This document shows, piece by piece, positions 1-10,200 of a stretch of DNA of 64,000 nucleotides. The translations under genes were made by a program, and so were the position numbers. How positions within the stretch are numbered: the stretch's first letter is position 1; every line of letters begins with the position of its first letter. This DNA is from Catellatospora citrea (GTDB taxonomy: Bacteria > Actinomycetota > Actinomycetes > Mycobacteriales > Micromonosporaceae). The stretch covers positions 62,001 to 126,000 of the forward strand of contig NZ_RAPR01000003.1 in assembly GCF_003610235.1 (NCBI RefSeq). The letters run 5' to 3'. The notes beneath the pieces were generated by a model. That model was not told the origin of the DNA. It made no database searches and saw only the letters and a program-made list of their open reading frames with translations.

Positions 1-401
1 TCCGCACCGCGCAGGGCATCGTCGAGATCGCTGCGGTCACCGCGCTCTACAACGTCGGCAACCGGTCCGGCGTGCAGATGACTCCCGGCGGCCTCGCCGG
101 AGCCGCGCTGCTCGACGCCGCCGAAGCGTCCGGCGTGGTGTTCTCACCCTGGCACCCGGTCAGCATCGCCGACGGCGGCGATCCGGCCCGCGTCGCCGAA
201 GTCCTCGAACCCATCGCCCGGGCGCACGGCGCCACGGTGCGGCAGATCGCGCTCGCGTGGCTGCTGCACCGGTCCCCGGCCATGATGCCCATCCCCGGCA
301 CGACGAGCTTCGACCACCTGAAGGACAACCTGGCCGCCGCGAAGATCCAGCTCACGCCCGAAGAGGTGCTGGCGATGACCGCGCTGGTCCCGGAGGGCTG
401 A
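1..401 (+). CDS. Aldo/keto reductase, C-terminal part (cut by window edge)
   Basis: This is the 3' end of a gene whose start lies before the window; the reading frame is open from base 3. The residues seen (VEIAAVTALYNVGNR, then FSPWHPVS, then LAWLLHRSPAMMPIPGT and DNLAAAKIQLTPEEV) match the last third of aldo/keto reductases, NADPH-dependent TIM-barrel enzymes. The IPGTTSFDHLKDN stretch is the usual cofactor-binding C-terminal part of the barrel. The catalytic tetrad lies upstream and is not visible. Substrate unknown. The family call is fairly safe. Confidence 0.8.
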   Translation, partial: RTAQGIVEIAAVTALYNVGNRSGVQMTPGGLAGAALLDAAEASGVVFSPWHPVSIADGGDPARVAEVLEPIARAHGATVRQIALAWLLHRSPAMMPIPGTTSFDHLKDNLAAAKIQLTPEEVLAMTALVPEG

Positions 402-533
402 CCCGACGTCACCGGTCTACACGGACCGGGGCGCTCGACGCCGCCAACGGCGCGCACCCGCCCGGCCCGCCGGATATCGTCGGAACCTGGACGACCATAG
501 GGACGAGATGACCAGCTGCACAGGTGGCAGTCG

Positions 534-1580
534 ATGAGCCGGCCGGGCCCGCCCGGCCCGCCCTCGGAGACCGGCCCCGACGAGCCGGGGACGCCGGTCG
601 CCGATGGTGAGCAGCAGCCGTTCGGCCTCGGGTTCCCGCTGCCGGGAGACGGACGCGGGTCCGACAGCTTCCTCACCGTGTTCGTCGCGCTCGCGGCGAA
701 CCTCCTGGTCGCGGTCGCCAAGACGGCCGCGGCGCTGATCACCAGGTCGGCATCGCTGACCGCGGAGGCGGCGCACTCCTGGGCGGACACCGGCAACGAG
801 GTGTTCCTGGTCGTGGCCAACCGCCGCGCGGCCAAGCCGGCCGACCGGGGGCATCCGCTAGGACACGGCCGCGAGGCGTACGTGTGGTCGCTGTTCGCCG
901 CGGTCGGGTTGTTCGTGGCCGGTGGCGCGTTCTCGATCACGCACGGCGTCGGCCAGCTGCGCGCGCCCACGGCCGCCGACGACTTCATCGTGGGATACGC
1001 CGTGCTGGCGGTCTCGTTCCTGCTGGAGGGAATGTCGTTCCGGCAGTCCGTGCGACAGGCCAGGGCGGACGCCCGGACCATGGAGCGCGACCTCATCGAA
1101 CATGTGCTGGCCACGTCCGATCCGGCGTTGCGGGCCGTGTTCGCCGAGGACGCCGCGGCGCTGACCGGCCTGGTCCTGGCGACCGCCGGACTGGCCGCAC
1201 GTCAGGTGACGGGTTCGGCGGTGCCGGACGCGGTCGGGTCGATCCTGGTCGGGATCCTGCTCGTCGCGGTCGCGGTCGTGCTCATCAACCGCAACCGCCG
1301 GTTCCTCGTCGGGGAGGAGGCCGATCCGCGGGTGCGGGCCGCGGTCCTGCGGGCGCTGCTGGAGATGCCCGAGGTGGCGCGGGTGACCTACCTGCGACTG
1401 GAGGTGGTGGGCCCTCGGATGATCTCCGTGATAGGCGATGTCGACCTCGCCGGCGACGACGTCGAGTCCCACGTGGCCGTACGGCTGCGCGCGCTGGAGG
1501 CGCGGGTCAGCTCCTCGCCCGCGGTGGCGGGCACGGTGCTCAGCCTGTCCGCGCCGGACGAACCGTCGCTGGCGCCGTAG
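534..1580 (+). CDS. Cation diffusion facilitator (CDF) family transporter
   Basis: 348 residues. A CDF-type antiporter would export divalent metal ions (Zn, Co, Mn, Fe type) across the plasma membrane in exchange for protons. After a Pro/Gly-rich cytosolic N-terminus of about 40 residues come six hydrophobic segments. The HSWAD motif in the second helix (TAEAAHSWADTGNE) and the HPLGHGREAYVW loop are the family signatures. A second acidic motif lies in the fifth helix region (FAEDAAALTGLVLA). The C-terminal cytosolic domain (about residues 260-345) is the usual dimerisation fold. The ATG has an AGGTGG ribosome site about 8 nt upstream. It converges on the ABC exporter gene with only 7 nt between stops. 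Metal specificity cannot be read. Confidence 0.88.
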   Translation: MSRPGPPGPPSETGPDEPGTPVADGEQQPFGLGFPLPGDGRGSDSFLTVFVALAANLLVAVAKTAAALITRSASLTAEAAHSWADTGNEVFLVVANRRAAKPADRGHPLGHGREAYVWSLFAAVGLFVAGGAFSITHGVGQLRAPTAADDFIVGYAVLAVSFLLEGMSFRQSVRQARADARTMERDLIEHVLATSDPALRAVFAEDAAALTGLVLATAGLAARQVTGSAVPDAVGSILVGILLVAVAVVLINRNRRFLVGEEADPRVRAAVLRALLEMPEVARVTYLRLEVVGPRMISVIGDVDLAGDDVESHVAVRLRALEARVSSSPAVAGTVLSLSAPDEPSLAP

Positions 1581-1587
1581 CCCCGGT

Positions 1588-3327
1588 TCAGGCCTTGTCG
1601 CCGTGCCAGGAGCGCCACAGCGCCGCGTACGCCCCACCCGCGCGGACCAGCTCGTCGTGGCTGCCCAGCTCGCTGATCCGGCCGTCGGCCAGCACCGCGA
1701 CCCGGTCGGCGTCGTGCGCCGTGTAGAGGCGGTGCGCGATGGCGATGACGGTCCGTCCCTGCAGGACCGCGCCGAGCGAGCGTTCGGTGCGCCGGGCGGT
1801 CGTCGGGTCCAGCGCCGCGGTCGCCTCGTCGAGGATCAGCGTGTGCGGATCGGCGAGCACCAGCCGCGCCAGCGCCACCTGCTGCGCGTCGGCCGGGTTC
1901 AGCGCCCGCGCGCCGTCGCCGAGTTCGGTGTCGAGGCCGTCGGGCAGGTCGGCGTACCAGTCGGCGCCGACCGCGGCGAGCGCGCCGAGCATGTCGTCGT
2001 CGGTGGCGCCGGGTGCGGCGAAGGCGAGGTTGTCGCGCAGCGTGCCGATGAAGACGTGGTGCTCCTGGGTGACCAGGGCGATGCGGCGGCGGCGTTCGGC
2101 CGGATCGAGGTCGGTCACCGGGACCCCGCCCAGGCTGACCACGCCCTCGCGGGGCGCGTCGATCCCGGCCAGCAGGCGGGCCAGGGTCGACTTGCCCGCA
2201 CCGGACGGCCCGACGACGGCCAGCCGCTCGCCGGGGTGCACCTCCAGGTCGATGCCGTGCAGCACGTCGTGGCCGCCGGCATAGCGGAACCGCGCACCGC
2301 GCACGACTAGCCGCTGACCGGGCGGGGCCGAGGCGACACCGCGGGGCTCCGGCGCGACCAGGCCGATGCCCAGGACGCGGGCGAGCGAGGCGACGCCCCG
2401 CTGGGCCTGCTCCAGGAAGATCATGATGTGGTCGATCGGTTCGATCGACTGCTGCGCGTAGAGGGTCGCCGCCACGACCGCGCCGAGGGTGACCCAGCCC
2501 TGGTCGAGGAAGAACCCGCCCGCGAGCAGCATCGTCGCGGCGGGCAGCGCGTAGCCGGACTCGACGACGGGGAAGAAGACGCTGCGCAGCGCCAGTGTCG
2601 CCCGGCGCGTCGTCCACTGCCGCGCTACCCGCGCCGTGCCCTCGCGGGTCCGGTCCTCGGTCAGCCGCAGCGCCTCCACGGTCCGGGCGCCCTCGGCGGT
2701 CGCGGTCAGCGACTCGGTGAGCTCCGAGCTCGCCTCGCCCTCGGCCAGGTAGGCCTGCGGAGCCCGGCGCAGGTACCAGCGGGCGACGGCGACGGTCGTC
2801 GGCGCGCCCGCGAGGATGAGCACCCCGAGCAGCGGATGCAGCAGGAACGCGGCCACCACGACCAGGAACAGCTGGATCGCCGAGATCAGCACGATCGGCA
2901 CGACCTGGCGGACGGCGTTGCCGACGGTGGCGACGTCGACGGAGCTGCGGGTGGCGAGGTCGCCGGTGCCCGCCCGCTCGACGACGGCGATCGGCAGGCG
3001 CAGCGTGCGCGCGACGAAGTCCTCGCGCAGCCGGGCGTTGGCGCGTTCGCCGAACCGGTTGCCGACGTTCTGGGCGGTGCGCGACAGCAGCACCTGCGCC
3101 ACCACACAGGCCGCGATGACCAGGGCGTACGTGTCCACAGCAGAAGCGGGGGCGCCCGCGCTGACCCGGTCGACGATCCGCCCCACCAGCCAGGGCGAGG
3201 CGAGCCCGGCGACCGCGGCGGCCACGTGCAGCGCGAGCGCGAGGCTCAGCGAGCGCTTCTCGGCGCGGGCGAGCTCGGCCACCGCACGGCGGACGGTCGC
3301 CTTGTCGGCGACGGGCAGCGCCTTCAT
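1588..3327 (-). CDS. ABC exporter half-transporter with degenerate signature motif
   Basis: 579 residues: six-helix exporter TMD (about 20-310) fused to an ATPase domain (about 340-575). Walker A is intact (GPSGAGKST, Lys379), as are Walker B with the catalytic glutamate (LILDEATAALD, Glu501) and the H-loop (IAHRL). The ABC signature, normally LSGGQ, reads LNPAD (residues 476-480). The partner gene just upstream has the opposite pattern, so the two should form a heterodimer with one working ATP site. The start ATG (3325-3327) lies in an ATGA overlap with the partner's stop. A longer in-frame opening up to 4335 is an artefact of GC-rich antisense-type reading. Substrate unknown. Confidence 0.9.
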   Translation of the reverse strand: MKALPVADKATVRRAVAELARAEKRSLSLALALHVAAAVAGLASPWLVGRIVDRVSAGAPASAVDTYALVIAACVVAQVLLSRTAQNVGNRFGERANARLREDFVARTLRLPIAVVERAGTGDLATRSSVDVATVGNAVRQVVPIVLISAIQLFLVVVAAFLLHPLLGVLILAGAPTTVAVARWYLRRAPQAYLAEGEASSELTESLTATAEGARTVEALRLTEDRTREGTARVARQWTTRRATLALRSVFFPVVESGYALPAATMLLAGGFFLDQGWVTLGAVVAATLYAQQSIEPIDHIMIFLEQAQRGVASLARVLGIGLVAPEPRGVASAPPGQRLVVRGARFRYAGGHDVLHGIDLEVHPGERLAVVGPSGAGKSTLARLLAGIDAPREGVVSLGGVPVTDLDPAERRRRIALVTQEHHVFIGTLRDNLAFAAPGATDDDMLGALAAVGADWYADLPDGLDTELGDGARALNPADAQQVALARLVLADPHTLILDEATAALDPTTARRTERSLGAVLQGRTVIAIAHRLYTAHDADRVAVLADGRISELGSHDELVRAGGAYAALWRSWHGDKA

Positions 3328-5096
3328 CGCCGGGCCGCCGGTGCGGTGCGCATCCCGGAGTCGGTCATCAGTGCTCCCACCTGCGCGTCGGTCTCGGTCG
3401 CGGCGGCGTCGCGGGCGACCAGCGCCCGGTAGCCGGGTTCGGTCGCCAGCAGTTCGTCGTGCGTGCCGACGGCGGCGACCTGGCCGCCGCGGACGTACGC
3501 CACCAGGTCGGTCCGGTCCAGCAGGAGCGGGGACGTGGCGAGCACGACGGTGGTCCGGCCGGTGCGGTGCTCGTGCAGCCGGTCGGCGATGCGGGCCTCG
3601 GTGTGCGAGTCCACGGCCGAGGTGGGGTCGACGAGGATCAGCACCTCGGGTTCGGCGAGCAGGTGCTGGGCCAGGCGTACGCGCTGGCGCTGGCCGCCCG
3701 ACAGGTTGCGGCCGCGGGCCTCGATCGGCGCGTCGAGCCCGCCGGGCAGCGACTCCACGACGTCGTCGGCGGAGGCGGTGCGGATCGCGGCGGCGAGCTG
3801 GGCGTCGGTGACGCCGGCGCGGACCCGCAGCACGTCGCGCAGCGTGCCCGGGAACAGGTAGGAGTCGTGGTCGACGACGAGGATCCGGGCCCGGACCTCG
3901 GCCGGGTCGACACCGGTGAGGGGCAGCCCGCCCCAGGTCGCCGCACTGGGCACGTAGTGGCCCAGCCGGTCGGCGAGGGCGATCGCGTCCGCCGGCTCCT
4001 CGGCCGCGACCCCGATCATCCGGCCGGGTGGGACGGTCAGCCCCGTCTGCGGGTCGTGCAGTTCGGCGGGGCCGGCGGGGGCGGGGCCGGATGCGGCGGC
4101 TGCGGGCGGGATCCGCAGCACGGCGATGATCCGGCGAGCCGCGACCATGCCGCGGACGGTCATGAACCCGCCCTCGAGCAGGAACCACACCGGCACGGAC
4201 AGGATCGCGGCGTACCCGTAGACGGCGACCATCTCCCCGACCGTGATCTGGCCTTCGGCCGCCATCCGCGCGGCCAGCCAGACGATCGCGGCCAGGAACA
4301 TGGCAGGGATGCCCGCGGTCAGGGCCTGCACCCAACTGATGATCGAGCCGACGCGATAGCCCTGGCGCAGGAGGCTCTGCGACCGGGCGGCGTAGCGGCG
4401 GGCGAACAGGTCGCGGCCGCCGACTCCGGCGAGGACCCGCAGCCCGGCCACGATGTCACCGGCCCGGGTGGTCAGGATCCCCAGATCCTGCCGGTAGGCG
4501 GTGTCGACGCCCTGCAGCCTGCTGAGCAGCGGCCCCACGACGAGCACCACCGCGGGCACGCCGAGCAGCACGAACAGGGCCAGCATCGGGTCGACCGACC
4601 AGAGCACGACGGCGGCGGTGCCGTAGGACAGGACCGCGCCCACGCCCGGTCCGGTCATCGTCAGCGCCCATGAGGCCTGCGAGATGTCCGTGCCGGCGAC
4701 CGTCGCGATCTCGCCTGCCGCGACCGTACGCGGCAGGACCGCGCCCAGCCGGGCGATGTGCCGCAGCACCACCTGCGAGGAGCGTGCCGTGGCGTCCTCC
4801 CGGAGGAAGGTCATCGTCCGATGCCGCATGATGCCCAGCCAGGCGACGACGACACCGGCGCCGATGATCGCGGCGACCCAGCTCAGCAGCGCCCGGGTGT
4901 CGCCCGTGCGCAGCCCGTCGTCGATCGCCCGCGCGATCAGGTACGGCCGCACCGCGAGCCCGATCATCCAGGCCGTGCCGACGACGCTGCCCCGCAGGGC
5001 GCGCGGCCACTGGCTGCGGACCAGCCACCACAGGTACCGCACGGGACCTCTCGTATCCGGAATGCCGGGATCGGAATGTGGGAGGTGTGGGGGCAT
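3324..5096 (-). CDS. ABC exporter half-transporter lacking Walker A
   Basis: 590 residues, TMD then NBD. The ABC signature is perfect (LSGGQRQR, 465-472). Where the P-loop should be, the sequence after GRMIGV (Met360) reads AAEEPADAI, so no GxxGxGKS/T exists. The Walker B aspartate position is Val489, the catalytic glutamate position is Asp490 (LILVDPTSAVD), and the H-loop histidine is Thr (LATSP). This half cannot bind ATP in the normal way but can lend its signature motif to the downstream partner, with which it overlaps by 4 nt. The start is probably leaderless: a TAGCCT -10 box (5103-5108) ends 6 nt before the ATG. The call as an exporter subunit is secure; the substrate is not known. Confidence 0.9.
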   Translation of the reverse strand: MPPHLPHSDPGIPDTRGPVRYLWWLVRSQWPRALRGSVVGTAWMIGLAVRPYLIARAIDDGLRTGDTRALLSWVAAIIGAGVVVAWLGIMRHRTMTFLREDATARSSQVVLRHIARLGAVLPRTVAAGEIATVAGTDISQASWALTMTGPGVGAVLSYGTAAVVLWSVDPMLALFVLLGVPAVVLVVGPLLSRLQGVDTAYRQDLGILTTRAGDIVAGLRVLAGVGGRDLFARRYAARSQSLLRQGYRVGSIISWVQALTAGIPAMFLAAIVWLAARMAAEGQITVGEMVAVYGYAAILSVPVWFLLEGGFMTVRGMVAARRIIAVLRIPPAAAASGPAPAGPAELHDPQTGLTVPPGRMIGVAAEEPADAIALADRLGHYVPSAATWGGLPLTGVDPAEVRARILVVDHDSYLFPGTLRDVLRVRAGVTDAQLAAAIRTASADDVVESLPGGLDAPIEARGRNLSGGQRQRVRLAQHLLAEPEVLILVDPTSAVDSHTEARIADRLHEHRTGRTTVVLATSPLLLDRTDLVAYVRGGQVAAVGTHDELLATEPGYRALVARDAAATETDAQVGALMTDSGMRTAPAARR

Positions 5097-5209
5097 GGGC
5101 TCAGGCTACCGACGGCCCCGATGCCCTGGCTTGCGGATTTTGCCCCAGCGCCGGATGAATCCCACCACTGCATCGACATTGGCGAGTTCGCTGTCGCCGC
5201 GGGCGGTGG

Positions 5210-6787
5210 CTACGTGCCCGAGTCCGTCGCCGCGTACTCGGCGAGCAGGCGCTGTTCGTCGTTCTTGGCCGGGAAGAAGACGAACACGATGGTCGCGCCG
5301 ATCAGGACCGCGATGACGCCCGCGAGGTAGGCCCACTGGTCGCCCTGCAGGAACGCCGCCTTCGCCCCGGCGATGATCTGGGCGGAGTACTGCGGGTACT
5401 GCTCGGCGGTGGTGGCCGCGCTGGAGAACGACTTGGTGAGCTGCGTCTGCACGCTGGCGGTGATCGTCGGGTTGGGCGGCGCGGCGGTGACGGCGGCCGC
5501 GGCGGCACTGGCGTACCCGGCGGTGAGCAGCGCCCCGAAGATCGACTGCATGACCGCGCCGCCGAGGTCGCGTTGCAGGTCGGCGGTGCCGGAGGCCATG
5601 CCCGCACGGGTCACCGGGACCGAGCCGGTCAGCGAGTGGGAGGCGGGTGTGCCCGCGAAGCCGACCCCCGTGCCGATCAGGGCGTAGCCGAGCCCGACCT
5701 GCCAGTAGCCGATGCCCTCCCGCCACAGCAGCAGCATCGTCAGGAATCCGAGCAGGACGAAGACGTATCCGGTGAGCAGCGTGAACCGGGCGCCGTGCGA
5801 CTCCACCAGCTTCGCCGACCGGGGCGCGATGATCACCATCAGGATCGCCGCGGGCAGGATCGCCATTCCGGCCTGCACGGTCGAGTAGCCGAGCACGTTC
5901 TGCAGGAACTGCTGGCCGATGAACATCGCGCCCATCAGTGAGCCGAACACGATGATGCCCGCGCAGGCGGCGACCCAGAACACCCGCCGCGAGGCGATGC
6001 CCAGGTGGTAGAGCGGGTTGGCGGCCCGGCGCTCGCGCAGCACGAACGCGACCACCGCCGCGAGAGCGAGCACGGCCAGACCGGCCACGAGGGCGCCGGA
6101 GTTCGGCACCGGCGCGAAGTTGATCGCCAGGATGGCCGCGCCGACCAGGATGATCGACAGAATGCCGCCGAGGTTGTCCACCGGCTCGGTGGTCTCGTTG
6201 ACGTGCGCCGGCACCAGCATGATCGCCATGATCAGCGCCACCGCGGCCAGTGGCAGCGTGATGAGGAAGACCGAGCCCCACCAGAAGCGCTCCAGGGCGA
6301 ATCCGGCGGCCAGCGGGCCCAGCGAGGCGATGGCCCCGCCGGTCGCCGACCAGAGCGCGATGGAACGGGTGCGGGCGGGACCCGACCACAACGCGGCGAT
6401 CAGCGCGAGCGTCGTCGGGTAGGCCATGCCTGCCGACAGGCCGCCGACGAGGCGGGCGACGATCAGGACGGTGTCCGTCGGGGCGTACGCGGCGAGCAGG
6501 CACGCGGGCACGGACAGCAGGATGCCCGTCACCAGCATGAGCTTGCGGCCGTACCGGTCGCCGAGCGCGCCCAGGTAGATGACCGAGCAGGCCAGGCCGA
6601 GCGAGTACGCGACCGCGATGAGGTTGAGCGCCGTCTGCGAGGAGTCGAACGCCCGGCCGATGTCGGGCAGTGCTACGTTCGCGACGGCCAGGTTCAGGTT
6701 GGCCACCGCCGCGACCATGATCAGCGCCGCGAGCACCAGCCCCGGTCGCGCCGGCGCCGACGACCGCCGGTCAGGCGATGAGGTCAT
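5210..6787 (-). CDS. MFS drug exporter, DHA2-type (14 helices)
   Basis: 525 residues. A proton-driven efflux pump of the EmrB/QacA type is suggested by length, about 14 hydrophobic segments, the loop 2-3 motif GDRYGRKLML (motif A) and PTTLALIAALW in helix 4. An insertion of small, Ala-rich residues with few charges near 410-470 is the long periplasmic loop expected between the last two helices. The ATG is preceded by GGGGGAGAG about 10 nt upstream. It sits upstream of the asymmetric ABC exporter on the same strand, with a 113-nt gap and a separate promoter for the ABC genes, so co-transcription is not required. Substrate unknown. Confidence 0.88.
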   Translation of the reverse strand: MTSSPDRRSSAPARPGLVLAALIMVAAVANLNLAVANVALPDIGRAFDSSQTALNLIAVAYSLGLACSVIYLGALGDRYGRKLMLVTGILLSVPACLLAAYAPTDTVLIVARLVGGLSAGMAYPTTLALIAALWSGPARTRSIALWSATGGAIASLGPLAAGFALERFWWGSVFLITLPLAAVALIMAIMLVPAHVNETTEPVDNLGGILSIILVGAAILAINFAPVPNSGALVAGLAVLALAAVVAFVLRERRAANPLYHLGIASRRVFWVAACAGIIVFGSLMGAMFIGQQFLQNVLGYSTVQAGMAILPAAILMVIIAPRSAKLVESHGARFTLLTGYVFVLLGFLTMLLLWREGIGYWQVGLGYALIGTGVGFAGTPASHSLTGSVPVTRAGMASGTADLQRDLGGAVMQSIFGALLTAGYASAAAAAVTAAPPNPTITASVQTQLTKSFSSAATTAEQYPQYSAQIIAGAKAAFLQGDQWAYLAGVIAVLIGATIVFVFFPAKNDEQRLLAEYAATDSGT

Positions 6788-7222
6788 CGTCGGCCACTCT
6801 CCCCCGTCCGCGTGCTGGAGATCGCCGGGTGCCAGGCGTTTCGATCAGGTTATCGGGTATCACGACCAACATGAGTAAGTTGCCCGAATAGCACGATTTC
6901 AGGGGGTCTAGGCTGACCACAAGCGCTGACGTCCCGCGATCCAGGCGACCCAACCCCGCTCACCGCACACCGCCGGCGACGTGCAGGATGGGGAACGTCG
7001 GCTCGCGTGAGGCCGGCAGACACTCGCAGCGCGCGAGGATCTTGTCACTTAATGATATTTAATGTCCGTTTACCATCCAGCTCAATTTGTGGGATCCATA
7101 CAAAACTCGCTGTCGCCTACTGAGGCGTACAGCGGTTTCCTACTCACCAGTAGCTGGAAGGGTTGTTGACGGGGACCCGCCTTGAAGGGGTCCCGAGTTC
7201 AGTCATTGGGAAGGCTTGATCG
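6788..7222. other. Gene-free region between MFS exporter and carboxylase
   Basis: 435 bases without a convincing gene. It should hold the divergent promoters of the MFS gene (minus strand) and of the carboxylase (plus strand). An AT-rich stretch at 7042-7110, including a TTAATG direct repeat around 7049-7064, stands out against the GC-rich background and may be the carboxylase promoter region. I cannot assign -35/-10 boxes with certainty. A hairpin at 7172-7194 is listed separately. Confidence 0.5.
7172..7194. repeat. Hairpin resembling an IS200/IS605 end
   Basis: GGGACCC (7172-7178) and GGGTCCC (7188-7194) form a perfect 7-bp stem. The core GCCTTGAAGGG (7179-7189) is identical to the core of the hairpin at the tnpA-side end of the IS element at 17892-17902, while the outer stem bases differ. 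It could be a solitary remnant of such an element or a leader hairpin of the carboxylase, whose GTG lies 28 nt downstream. Confidence 0.45.
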
Positions 7223-10200
7223 GTGTTCAGTCGCATCGCCATCGTCAACCGGGGAGAGGCCGCCATGCGGCTCATCCACGCAGTCCGCGAGATCAACGCC
7301 GAGAGCGGTGCCCCGCCGATCGAGACGATCGCCCTCTACACCGAAGCGGAACGCACCGCCACCTTCGTCCGCGAGGCCGACGACAGCTACTGCCTCGGGC
7401 CCGCGTCCGCCCGGCCCTACCTCGACCACGCCGTGCTGGAGCGCGCGCTGGTCGAGATGCAGGTCGACGCGGCATGGGTGGGCTGGGGCTTCGTCGCCGA
7501 GGACCCCGCGTTCGCGGAGCTGTGCGAGAAGATCGGCGTCACCTTCATCGGCCCGAGTGCCGAGGCGATGCGCAAGCTCGGTGACAAGATCGGCTCGAAG
7601 CTGATCGCCGAAGAGGTCGGCGTGCCCGTCGCGCCGTGGAGCCGCGGCGCGGTGGAGAGCCTGGAGGCGGCCACCCGCTCGGCCGCCGAGATCGGCTACC
7701 CGCTGATGCTCAAGGCGACCGCCGGCGGCGGCGGGCGCGGCATCCGGGTCGTGCGCAGCGACGAGGAGCTGGCCGACGCGTACGAGCGCACCAGCCTGGA
7801 GGCCAAGCGCGCCTTCGGCAGCGGCATCGTGTTCCTGGAGCGCCTGGTCACCGGCGCCCGGCACGTCGAGGTCCAGGTCATCGCCGACGGGCAGGGCACC
7901 GCCTGGGCGCTGGGCGTGCGCGACTGCTCCGTGCAGCGGCGCAACCAGAAGGTCATCGAGGAATCGGCCTCGCCGGTGCTCGCCCCCGCGCAGGTGGCCG
8001 AGCTGAAGTCGGCCGCCGAGCGGCTGGCGCTGGCGGTGGACTACCGCGGCGCGGGCACCGTCGAGTTCCTCTACCACCCGGGCGAGAAGCTGTTCGCCTT
8101 CCTGGAGGTCAACACCCGGCTGCAGGTCGAGCACCCGATCACCGAGGCGACGACCGACTTCGACCTGGTCAAGGCGCAGATCCACGTCGCCTCGGGCGGT
8201 CGGCTGGGCGATCTGGTCCCGACGGAGGTCGGCCACGCGGTGGAGGCCCGGCTCAACGCCGAGGACCCCGACCGCGACTTCGCCCCGTCGCCGGGCCGGA
8301 TCGAGCGGCTGACGCTGCCCGCGGGTCCGGGTGTGCGGGTGGACACCGGCGTCAGCGAGGGCGACGTCATCCCCGCCGACTTCGACTCCATGATCGCCAA
8401 GATCATCGCGTTCGGGCGTACCCGCGAGGAGGCGCTCGGCCGGCTGCGCCGGGCGGTCGCCGACACCACCGTGATCATCGAGGGTGGCGCGACCAACAAG
8501 AGCTTCCTGCTCGACCTGCTCGACCAGCCCGAGGTCATCGACGGCAGCGCCGACACCGGCTGGATCGACCGCGTCCGGGCGCAGGGCCGCCTGGTCTCCA
8601 CCAAGCACTCCGGCATCGCGCTGGCCGCGGCCGCGATCGAGGCGTACGAGGACGAGGCGCAGATCGAGCGGCAGCGCCTGCTGTCCACCGCGCACGGCGG
8701 CCGTCCCCAGGTCCAGCACAAGAGCGGCCGACCGATCGACCTCAAGCTGCGCGGCGCCGCCTACCGGGTGTCGGTCGCGCAGATCGGGCCGCACCGCTTC
8801 CGGGTCGGCATCGGCGAAGCCCCGACCGTGGACGTCGAGCTGGAGCGCTTCGACGAGCACACCGGCCGGGTCCTGGTCAACGGCCGCCGGTTCCGGCTGG
8901 TCACCGACACCCACGGCCCGATCCACCTGGTCGAGGTCGACGGTGTCACGCACCGCGTCAGCCGCGACGAGGGCGGCGTGCTGCGCTCCCCCGCACCCGC
9001 GCTGGTGGTGGCGACCCCGCTCCAGGTCGGCGACGAGGTCGAGGCCGGCGCGCCGGTGCTCGTGCTGGAGAGCATGAAGATGGAGACGGTGCTGCGCGCA
9101 CCGGTCAAGTCCAAGCTGCGCGAGATCTCGGTCTCGGTCGGCAGCCAGGTCGAGTCCGGCGCGCCGCTGATGCGCCTGGAGCCGATCGGTGACGGCGCCG
9201 ACGACCAGGCGGCCGCGACCGACGCCGTGGACCTGGAGCTGCCGCCCGAGCCCGACGGCCTGACCGCCGAGGCCCGGGTCGCCCGCGGCCAGGCCGATCT
9301 GCGCAGCCTGCTGCTCGGCTACGACCTCGACCCACGCGACGAGCGCCGGGCGCTGTCGGCGTACCTGGCCGGGCGCGCCGAGCTGGGCCGCGTGCCGATC
9401 GAGGGCGAGGTCGAGCTGCTGCAGGTGTTCGCCGACCTGTCCGAGCTGACCCGCAACCGGCCCGCCGGCGAGGAGACCAAGGCCGACACCCGGGTGCACA
9501 GCCCGCGCGAGTTCTTCCACGCCTACCTGCAGAGCCTCGACGTGGACCGGGCCGGGCTGCCGGACGCGTTCCGCCAGCGGCTGGCCCGGGTGCTCGCGCA
9601 CTACGGCATCGACGGCTTCGACCGTACGCCCGAGCTGGAAGAGGCCGTCTTCCGGATCTTCCTGGCGCAGCAGCGCTCCTCGGCCGACGTCGCGGTGATC
9701 GTGTCGCTGCTGCAGCGGTGGCTGACCGAGCCGATCCCCGGCGAAGCGCAGCGGGACGCGGTCGGCCAGGCGCTGGAGCACCTGATCTGGGCGACCCAGG
9801 TTCGCTTCCCGGTCGTCGGCGACCTCGCCCGCAGCATCGTGTTCCGCTGGGCCGCGCAGCCGATGCTGCGCCGCAAGCGCGCCGAGGTCTACAACGACGT
9901 CCGCGACCACCTGCGCCACCTCGACCGCGACCCGGCCGCGGCCGACCGCGACGAGCGCATCGCGCAGATGGTCGCCTCGCCCGAACCGCTGGTGCGGCTG
10001 CTCGGGCAGCGCATCGGGCGCAAGGGCGTCGACAACGGGCCGATGCTGGAGGTGCTCAGCCGCCGCTACTACGGCAACCGCGGCGTGAGCGACACCCACT
10101 GCGTCGAGGTGGCCGGGCACACGTTCTTCACCGCGGCGTACGACCGCGACGGCGAGCGTTTCCAGCTGATCTCGACGGCGACCGACTTCGCCGAGCTGCC

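Noticed and set aside
3328..4335. Long N-terminal extension of the ABC half-exporter (open frame to 4335)
   Set aside because: The extension has low-complexity Arg/Pro/Gly composition and overlaps the partner gene, which encodes a real TMD-NBD there. The ATG at 3327 in an ATGA overlap is the natural start.
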